A DNA stretch of 64,000 nt from Micromonospora chaiyaphumensis (GTDB lineage: Bacteria > Actinomycetota > Actinomycetes > Mycobacteriales > Micromonosporaceae): positions 369,487 through 433,486 of the forward strand of contig NZ_FMCS01000001.1 in NCBI RefSeq assembly GCF_900091435.1, given 5' to 3'. Position 1 is the first letter of the stretch; every line of letters starts with the position of its first letter. Shown here one piece after another: positions 8,339 through 16,977 of this stretch. The translations under genes and the position numbers were made by a program. The notes under the pieces were generated by a model. It ran no database searches and had not been told where the DNA came from. It worked only from the letters and a program-made list of their open reading frames with translations.

Positions 8339-9052
8339 TCACTCCTCGATGGCGCCGCCCACCGCGCGCAGGTGCTCCCGGAACGTCAGCGCCGGGTTCT
8401 CCGCCCGGCCCGCCAGGTAGGCGCCGAACCCGACCTGCGCGCGCAGCGGCTCACCGGCGAGGATCCGGTCGGCCTGCCGGCGCTCGGTGTCCCGGATGGA
8501 CTCCGCGAGGTCGAACAGCTCGCCCACCCGGCCGGCCGGCACGAACAGCACCCCGTCCTCGTCGGCCAGGGCCACGTCGCCCGGGTCGACCGTCCACGGC
8601 CCGACGCGCGCCGAGGCCAGCGCCCCGACCGGCCGCGGGTCCAGCCGCTGCGGCCCGGTGGGGGTGGCGCCCAGGCTGAACACCGGCAGGCCGACGGAGC
8701 GGATGTCGACGGTGTCCCGGTGCAGCCCCCAGACCACCAGGCCGGCCAGGCCGGCGGCCCGCGCCTCCAGCACCACGAGGTCACCCACGCACGCCTCGTC
8801 GGTGCGCCCGTCGTTGTCCACCACCAGCACGTCGCCGGGGGCCGCCCGGTCGATCGCCTCCAGGAAGATGTCGACGCTGCCGACGTGCCGGGCCGGCAGC
8901 ACCCGGCCGGCCAACCGGCCGGCGGCCAGCACCGGCCGCACGCCGGCCGGCGCGCAGCGCACCGGGACGGCGGCCCGCAGGCAGGCGTCGGCTACGTGGG
9001 CGGTGGTCAGCGCGGCGAACCGCCGGGACAGCTCCGCTCGATCGATGCTCAT
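8339..9052 (-). CDS. RraA-like protein / oxoacid aldolase family
   Basis: A 237-residue RraA-fold protein. The family holds 4-hydroxy-4-methyl-2-oxoglutarate aldolases, oxaloacetate decarboxylases and the E. coli RNase E regulator RraA. Core segments GDVLVVDNDGRTDEACVGD and VVWGLHRDTVDI contain the conserved Asp and the Arg-Asp pair used for metal and pyruvate binding. It is longer than E. coli RraA (161 aa) because of a C-terminal helical extension from about residue 170, as in the aldolase-like members. It is convergent with the response regulator (13 bases apart). Enzyme activity is more likely than RNase regulation, but no pathway genes adjoin it. Confidence 0.75.
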   Translation of the reverse strand: MSIDRAELSRRFAALTTAHVADACLRAAVPVRCAPAGVRPVLAAGRLAGRVLPARHVGSVDIFLEAIDRAAPGDVLVVDNDGRTDEACVGDLVVLEARAAGLAGLVVWGLHRDTVDIRSVGLPVFSLGATPTGPQRLDPRPVGALASARVGPWTVDPGDVALADEDGVLFVPAGRVGELFDLAESIRDTERRQADRILAGEPLRAQVGFGAYLAGRAENPALTFREHLRAVGGAIEE

Positions 9053-9138
9053 GGGCCGACGCTAGCCAGCGGGCGCGGCCGTGGGAGGGGCCAGTTCCGG
9101 GCTCGTGGCTCCGGTGCACCGCCCGGCCAGGGCCCTGA

Positions 9139-10461
9139 TCAGTTCGGGCGGGGCGTGCGGGTCGGCGGGCGGAACGCGCCCGGGCGGCCCCGGCCGCGCC
9201 GGGCCATCCGGATCCGCCGCCGGCCCCGCGGGGTGTGCCGGACCGCCCGGGACAGGTGGGCCCGCGGCGGCGGGCGCAGCTCCGCCTCCCCGGCGCCGGC
9301 CGCCGTGCGCACCATCCGGTTGGCGTCGGTGGGATCGCACCCGGTGGCCCGCAGCAGCTCGCTGTCGGCCGTGCGCAGGTCGGTGATCACGCCGTCGCCG
9401 AAGGAGCGGACCCCCTGCGCCCACGCGCGGCCGGCCAGCTCGGCGCTCTCCCGGATCAGCCGGCGGGTGTCCGTCAGGTCCCCCTCGCCCTCACGACACT
9501 CGCGGCGCATCACCCGGACGGCCTCGCCGAGACGGGTCACGGCGTCCGCCAGGGTCGGCGGGATCGGTTCGTCGTACTGCAGGGCGGTGGCGGAGCGGCG
9601 GGCCACCGAGCGGGCGTACAGGATCACCCGCTCGAGGTGCCGCGCGGCCGCCGCGTACCGGTGGAACTGGTCGCGCCGGCGCCAGCGGACCGGCGCCAGG
9701 GTGACCACCTCCTCGGCCCCGCTGAGCGACTCGTTGAGCCGCCCCACGTCGGCGTCGAGCCCCCGCATCCGCTCCAGGGCGCCGACCGCCGCGTCGGCGT
9801 CCCGATCGGTCAGCGCCCGGGCGACGGCGTCGAGTTCGGTGGTCAGCGTGGTGACGATCGGTTCGGTCGCGCGGTCCAGCACGCGCAGCGGGTTGACCGG
9901 CAGCAGCAGCGCGACCACGAAGAGGCCGACCAGGCCGCCGACCAGCGCGTCGAAGATCCGGGGCAGCTCCAGGCCCGGTTGGACGGGGGCGAGGGTGGCG
10001 ATCAGCACCGCCGTACCGCCGGCCTGGCCGACCAGGGCGCCGCCGCGCCCGGCGACCAGCAGCGCGGTCGCAATGGCCAGGGCGACCACCAGGCCGGTCT
10101 GCCACGACCCGGAGCCGAGCAGGTCGCGCAGCACGTCGCCGACCACGATGCCGAGCCCCACCCCCACCAGCAGTTCGAAGGTGCGCCGGGCCCGCTGGCC
10201 GATGGCGGTGGCGATGGTGCCGACCGCGGCGGCGGGCGCGAAGACGTGCGCACCGGGCCCGAGCAGGCGCTGGGCGAGCAGTGCGGCGAGCGCCGCGGCG
10301 AGCCCGGCCTGGACGGCGATCACGACGGTGACCTCCAGCTGGCGCAACCGCAGCCGGCCGGCGGCGGCCCCCTCGGCGCGCACGTGGGTCAGCTCCCGCC
10401 CGGTCCGCTCGGCGGCCCGGTCCAGCGGCGAGCGGACGGTGTCGGGGCGCTCGTCGGCCAT
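9139..10461 (-). CDS. FUSC / aromatic-acid-exporter-like membrane protein
   Basis: A 440-residue protein starting MADERPDTV. About six hydrophobic segments lie between residues 45 and 170 (for example VTVVIAVQAGLAAALAALLA, GLVGLFVVALLLP), followed by a long soluble helical domain. This is the architecture of half-size FUSC/ArAE proteins, which are proposed exporters of aromatic acids. The family link rests on topology and on segments such as RRTFELLVGVGLGIVVGD. The C-terminus is strongly Arg/Pro-rich. An upstream in-frame start would add 64 low-complexity residues running into the next gene, so ATG at 10461 is preferred. Confidence 0.7.
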   Translation of the reverse strand: MADERPDTVRSPLDRAAERTGRELTHVRAEGAAAGRLRLRQLEVTVVIAVQAGLAAALAALLAQRLLGPGAHVFAPAAAVGTIATAIGQRARRTFELLVGVGLGIVVGDVLRDLLGSGSWQTGLVVALAIATALLVAGRGGALVGQAGGTAVLIATLAPVQPGLELPRIFDALVGGLVGLFVVALLLPVNPLRVLDRATEPIVTTLTTELDAVARALTDRDADAAVGALERMRGLDADVGRLNESLSGAEEVVTLAPVRWRRRDQFHRYAAAARHLERVILYARSVARRSATALQYDEPIPPTLADAVTRLGEAVRVMRRECREGEGDLTDTRRLIRESAELAGRAWAQGVRSFGDGVITDLRTADSELLRATGCDPTDANRMVRTAAGAGEAELRPPPRAHLSRAVRHTPRGRRRIRMARRGRGRPGAFRPPTRTPRPN

Positions 10462-10513
10462 GGCGGCGCTTACCCGGCGCGGCCCGGGTGAATCGTCCGC
10501 CGGGCCGTCCCGG

Positions 10514-11266
10514 TCAGCGCCGGAGGGTGCGGTCGAGCAGGTCGAACAGGGCGGCCCAGTGCCGCTCGGTGGCCCGCTCGTCGTACATGGGGGTATCGGA
10601 CTGGGTGTAGCCGTGGCGGGCCCCGGCGTAGACCTCCGACCGGTAGGCGACACCGGCCGCGTCCAGCGCCTTCTCCAGCGTGGCGATCTGCTCGGCGGTC
10701 ATCGACGCGTCGTTGTCGGCGTGGCCGAAGTACAGCTCGCCGGTGACCGCACCGACGCCCAGGTGCGGGCTGTCCGGGGCGTCGGTGACCACCCGCCCGG
10801 CGTGGAAGGCGGCCGCCGCGGCGAGCCGGTCCGGGTGCGCCTCGATGGCCCGCAGGGCGTTGGTGCCGCCCATGCAGTAACCGGTGATCGCCGCCGGACC
10901 GGGCGCGACGCCCGGCTGCGCGGCGAGGAAGTCCAGGTACGCGGCGGTGTCCCGGGCGATGACGTCCGGTGTCAGCGAGCCGATCATCGGGGCGACCGTC
11001 GCGAACAGCTCGCCGCGTCGCTGATCGTCGGCCAGGCCGGACAGGTCGACCAGCGGGGCGCGGCCGAAGCGGTGGAACAGGTTCGGCACCAGCACGACGT
11101 ATCCGCGGGCGGCGATCGTCCGGGCCATCTCGGCCATCCTCGGCCGGAGCCCGAACGCGTCCATGAAGACCAGGACCGCCGGGAAGGGCCCGTCCCCGTC
11201 GGGTCGGGCGAGAAGGGCGTCGGCCACCCCGTCGCCGGTCGGCACATCCACGGTCGTCGTCTGCAC
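10514..11266 (-). CDS. Dienelactone hydrolase family alpha/beta-hydrolase
   Basis: A 250-residue hydrolase. The nucleophile is Cys131 in GYCMGGTNA, with Asp184 or Asp186 (FGHADNDAS) and His218 (GARHGYTQSD) completing the triad expected for dienelactone hydrolases. The family opens lactone rings in aromatic catabolism, but many members have other ester substrates. No catechol-pathway genes lie nearby. The N-terminus shows no signal peptide. It lies 52 bases upstream of the FUSC-like gene on the same strand, so a link to aromatic-acid handling is possible but only suggestive. Confidence 0.85.
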   Translation of the reverse strand: MQTTTVDVPTGDGVADALLARPDGDGPFPAVLVFMDAFGLRPRMAEMARTIAARGYVVLVPNLFHRFGRAPLVDLSGLADDQRRGELFATVAPMIGSLTPDVIARDTAAYLDFLAAQPGVAPGPAAITGYCMGGTNALRAIEAHPDRLAAAAAFHAGRVVTDAPDSPHLGVGAVTGELYFGHADNDASMTAEQIATLEKALDAAGVAYRSEVYAGARHGYTQSDTPMYDERATERHWAALFDLLDRTLRR

Positions 11267-11393
11267 TGTCCGGACCTCCCTGAGCTGCGCGTTCCGCGGT
11301 GCACGCTACCCCCGCGCCCGGAGTCCGGCACGGCGAGGCCTTCCGCCGGGCGCGACGGCCGGGCATCCTGGGTCGATGGGAGAGGTACGACCG

Positions 11394-11732
11394 ATGCCCG
11401 CTTTCGGCGACCTGTTCACCGACCTGCGTGGCGAGGACCGGACGCTGCGGGTCAGCTACCACCCGGACCGCGGCGCCGTGGTGCTGTCGCTGTGGAGCGG
11501 CACGCTGTGCCGCGGGTCGTTCCGGATGCCCGCCGACGACGTGGACCGGCTGCTCGGTCTGCTCAGCGCCGTCCGGGCCGCCGCCGACGGGGACGACACG
11601 GCCGGGCCGGGAACGGCCGCCGTCGAGGTCCCGGCTGCGGTCACCGAGCCGGCCGTGGAGCGCACCGGCGACATCTCGGGTACGGCCCGGCGCGTGGCCC
11701 TGCCGGCCGTGCCGGCGCCCCGGGTCGCCTGA
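11394..11732 (+). CDS. Conserved hypothetical small protein
   Basis: A 112-residue protein I do not recognise. The N-terminal 60 residues are compact with alternating beta-like segments (TLRVSYHPDRGAVVLSLW, CRGSFRMPADDVDRLLGLL). The rest is an Ala/Pro/Val-rich tail. ATG 11394 has GAGAGG upstream, and an in-frame ATG at 11376 is an alternative. It is divergent from the dienelactone hydrolase gene and precedes the L,D-transpeptidase. Codon use is like its neighbours, with GC in nearly all third positions, which supports real coding. Confidence 0.6.
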   Translation: MPAFGDLFTDLRGEDRTLRVSYHPDRGAVVLSLWSGTLCRGSFRMPADDVDRLLGLLSAVRAAADGDDTAGPGTAAVEVPAAVTEPAVERTGDISGTARRVALPAVPAPRVA

Positions 11733-11813
11733 CCGGGCCACAACCGGACAAAAGTGGGGACTTTTCCCCTTCCGCGAATTACCTTCGGAGGAGGAATTCG
11801 GAAGGGAGGGACG

Positions 11814-12548
11814 ATGCTTCCCGCCTCGTCACACATCAGTCGCCACCGCCATCCCGTGTCGCGCGCCGCGCTCGGGACGGCCCTCCTGGTCGGTCTGGTC
11901 GGTCTGGCCGTCCCGGCCGCCCCCGCCGCGGCCGCCCCCACCTCGGCGGCCGCCACCGCCGTCACGCTCGCCGCCAGCAGCCAGCCGACGCTGCGGCAGG
12001 GCTCCCGGGGCGCGGCGGTCACCACGCTGCAGTCACGGCTCACCGCCCTGCGCTACGACGTGGGCGGGGTCGACGGCATCTTCGGGCCGTCGACGCACCA
12101 CGCCGTCGTCGCCTTCCAGAAGGTCAACGGCCTGGTCCGCGACGGCATCGTGGGGCCACGCACCTGGGCGGCGCTGGACCGGCCGGTCATCCCGAAGCCG
12201 AAGTACCACCACCCCGGCTACTCGGTCGAGGTCAACCTCACCCGGCAGGTGCTCTACCTGGGCAGGAACGGGGTGGTGTTCCGCATCCTGGACGCCTCCA
12301 GCGGCACGGCCAGCACGCCCACGCCCACCGGCAACTGGACGGTGCAACGGCGCATCGACGGGTGGCGGCAGAGCGACCTCGGCCTGCTGTGGCGGCCGAA
12401 CTACTTCTACCGCGGCTACGCGGTGCACGGCGCGACCTCCGTGCCCACCTACCCGGCGAGCCACGGCTGCGTCCGGGTGCCCGTCCCGGCGATGGACCGG
12501 CTCTGGGCCACCATCCGCATCGGCACCCCGGTGCACATCTACCGCTGA
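11814..12548 (+). CDS. Secreted L,D-transpeptidase with peptidoglycan-binding domain
   Basis: A 244-residue exported cell-wall enzyme. A signal peptide (about 1-41, ending PAAPAAAAP) precedes a PG_binding_1 domain (55-120; LRQGSRGAAVTTLQSRL, DGIFGPSTHHAVVAFQ). The YkuD catalytic domain follows (135-244), with His205 in YAVHGAT and nucleophile Cys219 in SHGCVRVP. Such enzymes make 3-3 peptidoglycan cross-links or attach proteins to the wall. ATG 11814 is fixed by GGGAGGG; a GTG at 11754 would add residues before the signal. A strong hairpin follows the stop. Confidence 0.9.
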   Translation: MLPASSHISRHRHPVSRAALGTALLVGLVGLAVPAAPAAAAPTSAAATAVTLAASSQPTLRQGSRGAAVTTLQSRLTALRYDVGGVDGIFGPSTHHAVVAFQKVNGLVRDGIVGPRTWAALDRPVIPKPKYHHPGYSVEVNLTRQVLYLGRNGVVFRILDASSGTASTPTPTGNWTVQRRIDGWRQSDLGLLWRPNYFYRGYAVHGATSVPTYPASHGCVRVPVPAMDRLWATIRIGTPVHIYR

Positions 12549-12553
12549 CGGCC

Positions 12554-12589
12554 GACCCGTGCGGCCCCGGCGCCGGGGCCGCGCGGGTC
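12554..12589 (+). terminator. Hairpin terminator after the L,D-transpeptidase gene
   Basis: A 17-bp stem (12554-12570 with 12573-12589) has one G-T pair and a two-base loop, starting 5 bases after the stop and followed by a short T-containing stretch (GTTTGC). Confidence 0.65.
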
Positions 12590-12647
12590 GTTTGCGGGGA
12601 CGGAGCGCGGGAAGACGCCTTCCTCCAGCCGAGAGGGAGGCGTCGAG

Positions 12648-13046
12648 GTGGACCAGGACGAGTTCATCGGCTCGGTGGCGAAGCGCTGCGGCATGTCGTC
12701 GGAGCAGGCCGCGGCCGTCACGCGCGCCACGTTGACCACACTGGCGGAACGGATCGACGGCGGGGAGGCCCGAGACCTGGCCGACCGGCTCCCCGAGGCG
12801 CTGCGGGCGTACGCGTTCGGCAGCAGCGAGACCGGCGAGCGCTTCGGGCTCGACGTCTTCGTGGCGCGGGTCAGCGGGCGCGCCGACATCGACGTGGAGC
12901 GGGCCAAGGACGGCGTGACGGCCGTGTTCGACGTGCTCCGCGACGCCATGGACCCGGCCGGCTACGCGGACGTGGTCGCCCAGCTCCCGGCCGAGTACGG
13001 TGAGGTCGCCGACCAGACCGCGCCGTTCGTCCAGCGCAGCCGGTGA
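12648..13046 (+). CDS. DUF2267 protein
   Basis: A 132-residue all-helical protein. It shows the DUF2267 pattern of repeated helical segments: EFIGSVAKRCGMSSEQAAAV, ATLTTLAERIDGGEARDLAD, then LPEALRAYAF, and a second half FVARVSGRADIDVERAKDGV. The family is soluble and of unknown function. GTG 12648 lies behind GAGGGAGG. The following small acidic gene begins 12 bases downstream, so they probably share a transcript. Confidence 0.8.
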   Translation: MDQDEFIGSVAKRCGMSSEQAAAVTRATLTTLAERIDGGEARDLADRLPEALRAYAFGSSETGERFGLDVFVARVSGRADIDVERAKDGVTAVFDVLRDAMDPAGYADVVAQLPAEYGEVADQTAPFVQRSR

Positions 13047-13058
13047 CGGGCGCCGGAC

Positions 13059-13328
13059 ATGAGGATGGATGACGAGGATCCGCTGCGCCGGCCGCCCGAG
13101 GCCGACGCGCAGGAGCAGCGGCAGGACGAGACGGTGGTCGGCCCGCCGGACACGATCGCGGACGCGGTGCCGGAGGCGACCGAGGCGGACCTGGCCGAGC
13201 AGGGCGTGCTGAGGCCGCCGAGCGACGCCACCGGCCTGGCCGACGCGGTGCGCGACGACCTCACGCCCGCCGACGCGGTGGAGCAGAACCAGGAGATCCC
13301 GATACCCGACGAGGACCGCCGGGACTGA
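13059..13328 (+). CDS. Small acidic hypothetical protein
   Basis: An 89-residue protein very rich in Asp, Glu, Ala and Pro with no hydrophobic core, so probably intrinsically disordered. The motifs DTIADAVPEATEADLAEQG and ADAVRDDLTPADAVEQNQE repeat an ADAV/ADAVP theme. I recognise no domain. ATG 13059 or ATG 13065 could start it, and neither has a strong ribosome-binding site. Position directly behind the DUF2267 gene suggests co-expression. It ends 4 bases from the convergent lipid-kinase gene. Confidence 0.55.
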   Translation: MRMDDEDPLRRPPEADAQEQRQDETVVGPPDTIADAVPEATEADLAEQGVLRPPSDATGLADAVRDDLTPADAVEQNQEIPIPDEDRRD

Positions 13329-13332
13329 CCGC

Positions 13333-14262
13333 TCAGCGGTCCGGGCTGTCCGCCGCGGCCATCAGGCGCAGCGCGTTCGGGTCCAGCCCGATCCGCACCG
13401 GCGTCTCGCCGTAGGGCTCGCCGTCGACCTCGATCCGCGCGGGCCGGTCCGTCTCCAGCCAGAGCTGGCGGACCGCCAGGAACGGCTCGTCGCCGAGGGT
13501 GCGGCGATGCCCGGCCGCCGCGTTGCGCGCCGTCTCCCGCAGCAGGCCGCGCCGGGACGGCCCACCCACGGGGTACGCGACCAGCAGCCGGTCGTCGGCG
13601 TTGGCGTCCGCGGTGATCGGCCGGCCGGCGTGGAAGCCGCCGTTGGCCACGTACACCTGGTGGGTGTCGAAGCCGTGCTCCCGCCCCTCGGCACGTACGG
13701 TGACCCGCAGCGGCCGGTGCCGGGCCAGCAGCCCCAGCGCGGTCAGCGGGTACGCGAGCCGGCCGACCACGCGCTTGAGCCGTGGCGGCGCGGTGAGCAT
13801 GATGTCGGCCGACAGTCCGATCCCGACGTGGTTGGTGAACCGGGTGTCGCCGATCAGCCCCAGGTCGACGTCGATGACCTTGCCGTCGGTGAGCAGCCCG
13901 ACGGCGGCGTCGAGGTCGAGCGGGACGCCGACGGTGCGGGCGAAGTTGTTGGTGGTGCCCAGCGGCAGCAGGCCCAGCGCCATGTCCCGGTGGGCGAGCA
14001 GCCGGGCGGCCGCGCCGATGGTGCCGTCGCCGCCCCCGGCGACCAGCAGGTCCGGGCCGAGGTCGGCGGCCTCGGCGAGCACCCGGTCCAGCTCGCGGGG
14101 CCGGTCGACGGGGTACGCGCCGAGCAGGGTGAAGCCCGCCGTGCGCAGTCGGGAGTGGACGGTCTCGTAGAGCCGCCGGCCCCGCCGGGAGTGCGCGTTG
14201 ACGACCAGGGCCGCCCGTCGCCGTTCCCGGATCGCCGCCCCCAGCTCCTGCTTGGTCCGCAC
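13333..14262 (-). CDS. Diacylglycerol kinase-family lipid kinase
   Basis: A 309-residue DAGK-catalytic-domain protein. The nucleotide motif LLVAGGGDGTIGAAARLL (GGGDGT at 76-81) and GLLPLGTTNNFARTVGVPLD are diagnostic. The C-terminal beta domain ends with IEVDGEPYGETPVRIGL. Members phosphorylate diacylglycerol or related lipids such as long-chain bases or phosphatidylinositol mannoside precursors, and this one is not further assigned. There is no membrane segment. It stands alone between convergent and divergent neighbours. Confidence 0.87.
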   Translation of the reverse strand: MRTKQELGAAIRERRRAALVVNAHSRRGRRLYETVHSRLRTAGFTLLGAYPVDRPRELDRVLAEAADLGPDLLVAGGGDGTIGAAARLLAHRDMALGLLPLGTTNNFARTVGVPLDLDAAVGLLTDGKVIDVDLGLIGDTRFTNHVGIGLSADIMLTAPPRLKRVVGRLAYPLTALGLLARHRPLRVTVRAEGREHGFDTHQVYVANGGFHAGRPITADANADDRLLVAYPVGGPSRRGLLRETARNAAAGHRRTLGDEPFLAVRQLWLETDRPARIEVDGEPYGETPVRIGLDPNALRLMAAADSPDR

Positions 14263-14369
14263 GGTTCCCGACCCTATCCGCCGATCGGCCCCGCGGGCGG
14301 CAGCCGGCGGGTCACGACGTAGGGAAACACCCGATTACCGGGGGTCGACCCCGCCCTAGCGTCGACCGC

Positions 14370-14954
14370 ATGGCACGTCACACGCTCCCACCGGCCCGGA
14401 CCGGCGCCCGGCCCCGCACCGTCCGCGCCGCCCGGCTCGGGGTCCTGCCCCTGCTCCTGCTGGCCCTGCTCGGACCGGCCGCCTGCGACGACGCGGGCGA
14501 CACCCCGACCGCCGGGCCGGCCGGCGTGGACGCCGGCGCCGGGGACGACACCACCGGCGGGGACGACGCCGCCGACCTGGCCGGCGGCGTCCGGCCGCCG
14601 TGCCCGTTCACCGCGGCCCAGGTGTCCGACCTGCTCGGACAGCCCATGAAGGACCAGGGCAACTGCCTGTTCGGAGACGGCAAGGGGGTCGCCAGCCTGA
14701 CCGTCACCACGTCCTCCACGATGGCCGGCAAGGCCACCTTCGACTACCAGCACGAGCAGGCCGGAAAGCAGTACGAGCGGGTGGTCGACCTCGACCGGGG
14801 CGACCAGTCGTACCTGGCCGCCAAGGACGTGGCGGGCGAGGCCGTGCTGATCAGCGGCAAGGGGTCGTACACGTTGACCCTGAGCAGCATCGGCACCGAC
14901 GTGGCCGGCTACGAGCAGACGCTGCGCCGCCTGCTCGACGCGATCCCGGCCTGA
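14370..14954 (+). CDS. Secreted protein / probable lipoprotein, DUF3558-like
   Basis: A 194-residue exported protein with an N-terminal basic stretch and hydrophobic core ending LLALLGPAACDD. The Cys at about residue 39 could be lipidated, but the -3 residue is Pro, so the lipobox is imperfect. An acidic, Gly/Thr-rich linker (45-70) leads to a globular part beginning PPCPFTAAQVSDLLGQPM and including NCLFGDGKG. This resembles DUF3558-type actinobacterial lipoproteins with a paired Cys. It is the first of three consecutive lipoprotein genes; the next starts 14 bases on. Confidence 0.65.
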   Translation: MARHTLPPARTGARPRTVRAARLGVLPLLLLALLGPAACDDAGDTPTAGPAGVDAGAGDDTTGGDDAADLAGGVRPPCPFTAAQVSDLLGQPMKDQGNCLFGDGKGVASLTVTTSSTMAGKATFDYQHEQAGKQYERVVDLDRGDQSYLAAKDVAGEAVLISGKGSYTLTLSSIGTDVAGYEQTLRRLLDAIPA

Positions 14955-14968
14955 GAGGAGGACTTCCG

Positions 14969-15484
14969 GTGCGTACCCGTCTCGCCCTCGCCGCGGCCCT
15001 CCTCGCGCTGACCGCCGGGTGCGGCGGCGCCGACGAGCCGCCGGCCGCCGCCGCTCCCCCGACCGCCGCGGCGCCGGCCGAACCCACGCCCGAGGCGACC
15101 GAGGTGGCCCCGTCCGCCGCCCTCCCCGACGCCTGCGCCCTGGTGTCCCGCGCCGACGCGCAGCGGCTGGCCGGCACGCCGGTGGACGCCGCGGTGCCGG
15201 TCCGGGAGTCGTGCACCTACACGGCCCCGGTCACCGGCCCCACGGCGCAGGTCGAGGTGTACGTCGGCGACGGCGCGAAGAAGTACCTGGACATCGAGCG
15301 CGAGCTGGGCCACGAGGTGCTGCCGCTGACCGGGGTGGGCGACGAGGCGCACCTCACGGCGGAGGCGTTCTTCGTCCGCCGGGGCGACGTCTGGGTGGCG
15401 GTGCGGCTCATGCGGCTCAACGACCCGAAGGAGAACCGCGAGCCGCTGCGGGCCCTCGCGCGCACCGTCGCCGGGCGGATGTGA
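14969..15484 (+). CDS. Lipoprotein, DUF3558-like
   Basis: A 171-residue lipoprotein with a clean lipobox LALTAGCGG (Cys about residue 18), a Pro/Ala/Glu-rich spacer to about residue 50, and a globular domain with LPDACALVSRADAQRLAG and ESCTYTAP. The two-Cys layout mirrors the preceding protein, suggesting an old tandem duplication with strong divergence. GTG 14969 is placed by GAGAGGAGG upstream. The stop overlaps the next start (GTGA 15481-15484). The role is unknown; such proteins sit on the outer face of the membrane. Confidence 0.7.
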   Translation: MRTRLALAAALLALTAGCGGADEPPAAAAPPTAAAPAEPTPEATEVAPSAALPDACALVSRADAQRLAGTPVDAAVPVRESCTYTAPVTGPTAQVEVYVGDGAKKYLDIERELGHEVLPLTGVGDEAHLTAEAFFVRRGDVWVAVRLMRLNDPKENREPLRALARTVAGRM

Positions 15485-16929
15485 GGCCGCCGGTGCGCGG
15501 CCGCCGGCTGCTCGCCGCCGCCGTGGCGGTGGTGCTGGCGCTGACCGGGTGCGGCAGCCCGCGGGCCGGCGGCGGTGCCGCGGGCGCGGAACGCGAGGCC
15601 GACCTGCGCTACGGGGCGGCGCCGGCGCCGGGACCGGACGTCACCCTGCAGCCCGACGTGGTGGTCGTGGGCGGCGGCGGCCGGTCGGTGCGCTCGGTCA
15701 GCGCCGACGGGCTCACCTGGCGGCTGGACGCCGCCGCCCGCAACGCCGACCGGCTCGCCCCCGGGAAGGTCATGTTCGTCACCGGGCGCGGGGTGGGCCG
15801 GGTGCTGGACCTGGCCGAGTCCGGCGGCGACCTGCTGGTGACCATCGGGCCCGTGGACATCACCGAGGTGGTCCGCGACGGCACCTTCGCGTCCCGGGGG
15901 CTGACCCTCGACGATCCGGTCGTCCACCCGGCGGGCGAGCCGTCGTGGGCCGAGGAGCCGCCGGCGCCGCGCGGCACCTTCGGCCGCAGCCGCCCGGTGC
16001 TGGCCCCGGCCGCCCCGCCCACCCAGCCGGCGCCGCAGCGCGGCGGCCGGGGCGCCGCGAAGGCGCAGGGCTACCAGCTCTACACCAGCTGCTGCACGGA
16101 CGGCGTGGGCGCGCACTTCGCGTACGACGACGGCGGCGTGCGCCTGGTCGGGACCGTGACGCTCACCTTCACCCGGCCGGACGCGTCCTTCCACCTGGAG
16201 ATCGGCGCCGGCACGGTGACCCGGGCCGAGCTGGAGATCGGCGGCGGGTTCGGGATCAAGGTGGACTTCGAGGGCGGCATCTCCGACGGTCGCAACCACA
16301 AGAAGGTGTTCCCGATCCCGGTCGACATCTCGTTCCCCATCGGGCACGCGGCCGGCATCCCGCTGTCGTTCACGGTGACCCAGACCCTGGAGGTGACCAC
16401 CGCGTTCGGCGCCCGCAGCGGCACCGTGAAGGGCTCCGGCGAGTACGCGCTGGCCGGGAAGCTCGGTTTCGGCTGGGCGGACGGCCGGGTCGGCCCGCGG
16501 GTCACCACGTCGTTCCAGCGCCGCAGCAGCCTGCTCGACTCGCTCACCGGCGTGCCCGTGGGCGTGATGGGCCTGCTGATCCGCCACGGCGTGCGGTTCA
16601 CCGTCGGCATCAGCGCGTTCCTGTTCACGGCGGGCGTCTACTTCGAGCTGACCACCTCGTACGGGGCCACGCTGGGCTCGGCCCTCGGCGCACCGTACGC
16701 GCTGTGCCGCGGGGTCGGGATCGGCGTGCGGGCGACCTTCGGCGTCGGCTACCGCATCCTGGAACCGGTCGTCCAGGTGATCAACAAGTTCCTCAGCCTG
16801 CTCACCCCGTCCCGCGCGCCGGCGATCCCACCGATTGCGGCGACCGCCGGCCCGAGCTGGCACCGCGACGTCTACCGCAACGAGGAGGTGGTGCCCAGCG
16901 TCCCGATCTGCGGACACGCCCCGAGATGA
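15481..16929 (+). CDS. Large lipoprotein of unknown function
   Basis: A 482-residue exported protein I do not recognise. The lipobox ALTGCGS places the lipid anchor at Cys24. Residues 55-150 form a beta-rich module (PDVVVVGGGGRSVRSVSADG, then GKVMFVTGRGVGRVLDLAE). A Pro-rich hinge lies at about 158-190. The rest is dominated by long amphipathic beta-like strands and Gly (FHLEIGAGTVTRAELEIGGG, GIKVDFEGGISDG), ending with hydrophobic stretches near 355-440. Adjacent Cys residues occur in YTSCCTDG. GTG 15481 overlaps the previous stop; GTG 15493 is an alternative. The strand-rich layout is unusual for a Gram-positive lipoprotein. Confidence 0.7.
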   Translation: MRPPVRGRRLLAAAVAVVLALTGCGSPRAGGGAAGAEREADLRYGAAPAPGPDVTLQPDVVVVGGGGRSVRSVSADGLTWRLDAAARNADRLAPGKVMFVTGRGVGRVLDLAESGGDLLVTIGPVDITEVVRDGTFASRGLTLDDPVVHPAGEPSWAEEPPAPRGTFGRSRPVLAPAAPPTQPAPQRGGRGAAKAQGYQLYTSCCTDGVGAHFAYDDGGVRLVGTVTLTFTRPDASFHLEIGAGTVTRAELEIGGGFGIKVDFEGGISDGRNHKKVFPIPVDISFPIGHAAGIPLSFTVTQTLEVTTAFGARSGTVKGSGEYALAGKLGFGWADGRVGPRVTTSFQRRSSLLDSLTGVPVGVMGLLIRHGVRFTVGISAFLFTAGVYFELTTSYGATLGSALGAPYALCRGVGIGVRATFGVGYRILEPVVQVINKFLSLLTPSRAPAIPPIAATAGPSWHRDVYRNEEVVPSVPICGHAPR

Positions 16930-16977
16930 CCCGCGCCGGCGCTGGGCCGGGTGGCGCCACTGTGCCAGGATCCCGCC

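Noticed and set aside
11754..11813. Longer start for the L,D-transpeptidase at a GTG
   Set aside because: It would put 20 residues before the signal peptide and ignore the clear GGGAGGG ribosome-binding site in front of ATG 11814.
8372..13003. A plus-strand open frame of ~1540 codons
   Set aside because: It crosses several well-supported genes on both strands without matching any family. Its composition is that of an antisense or frame-shifted translation.
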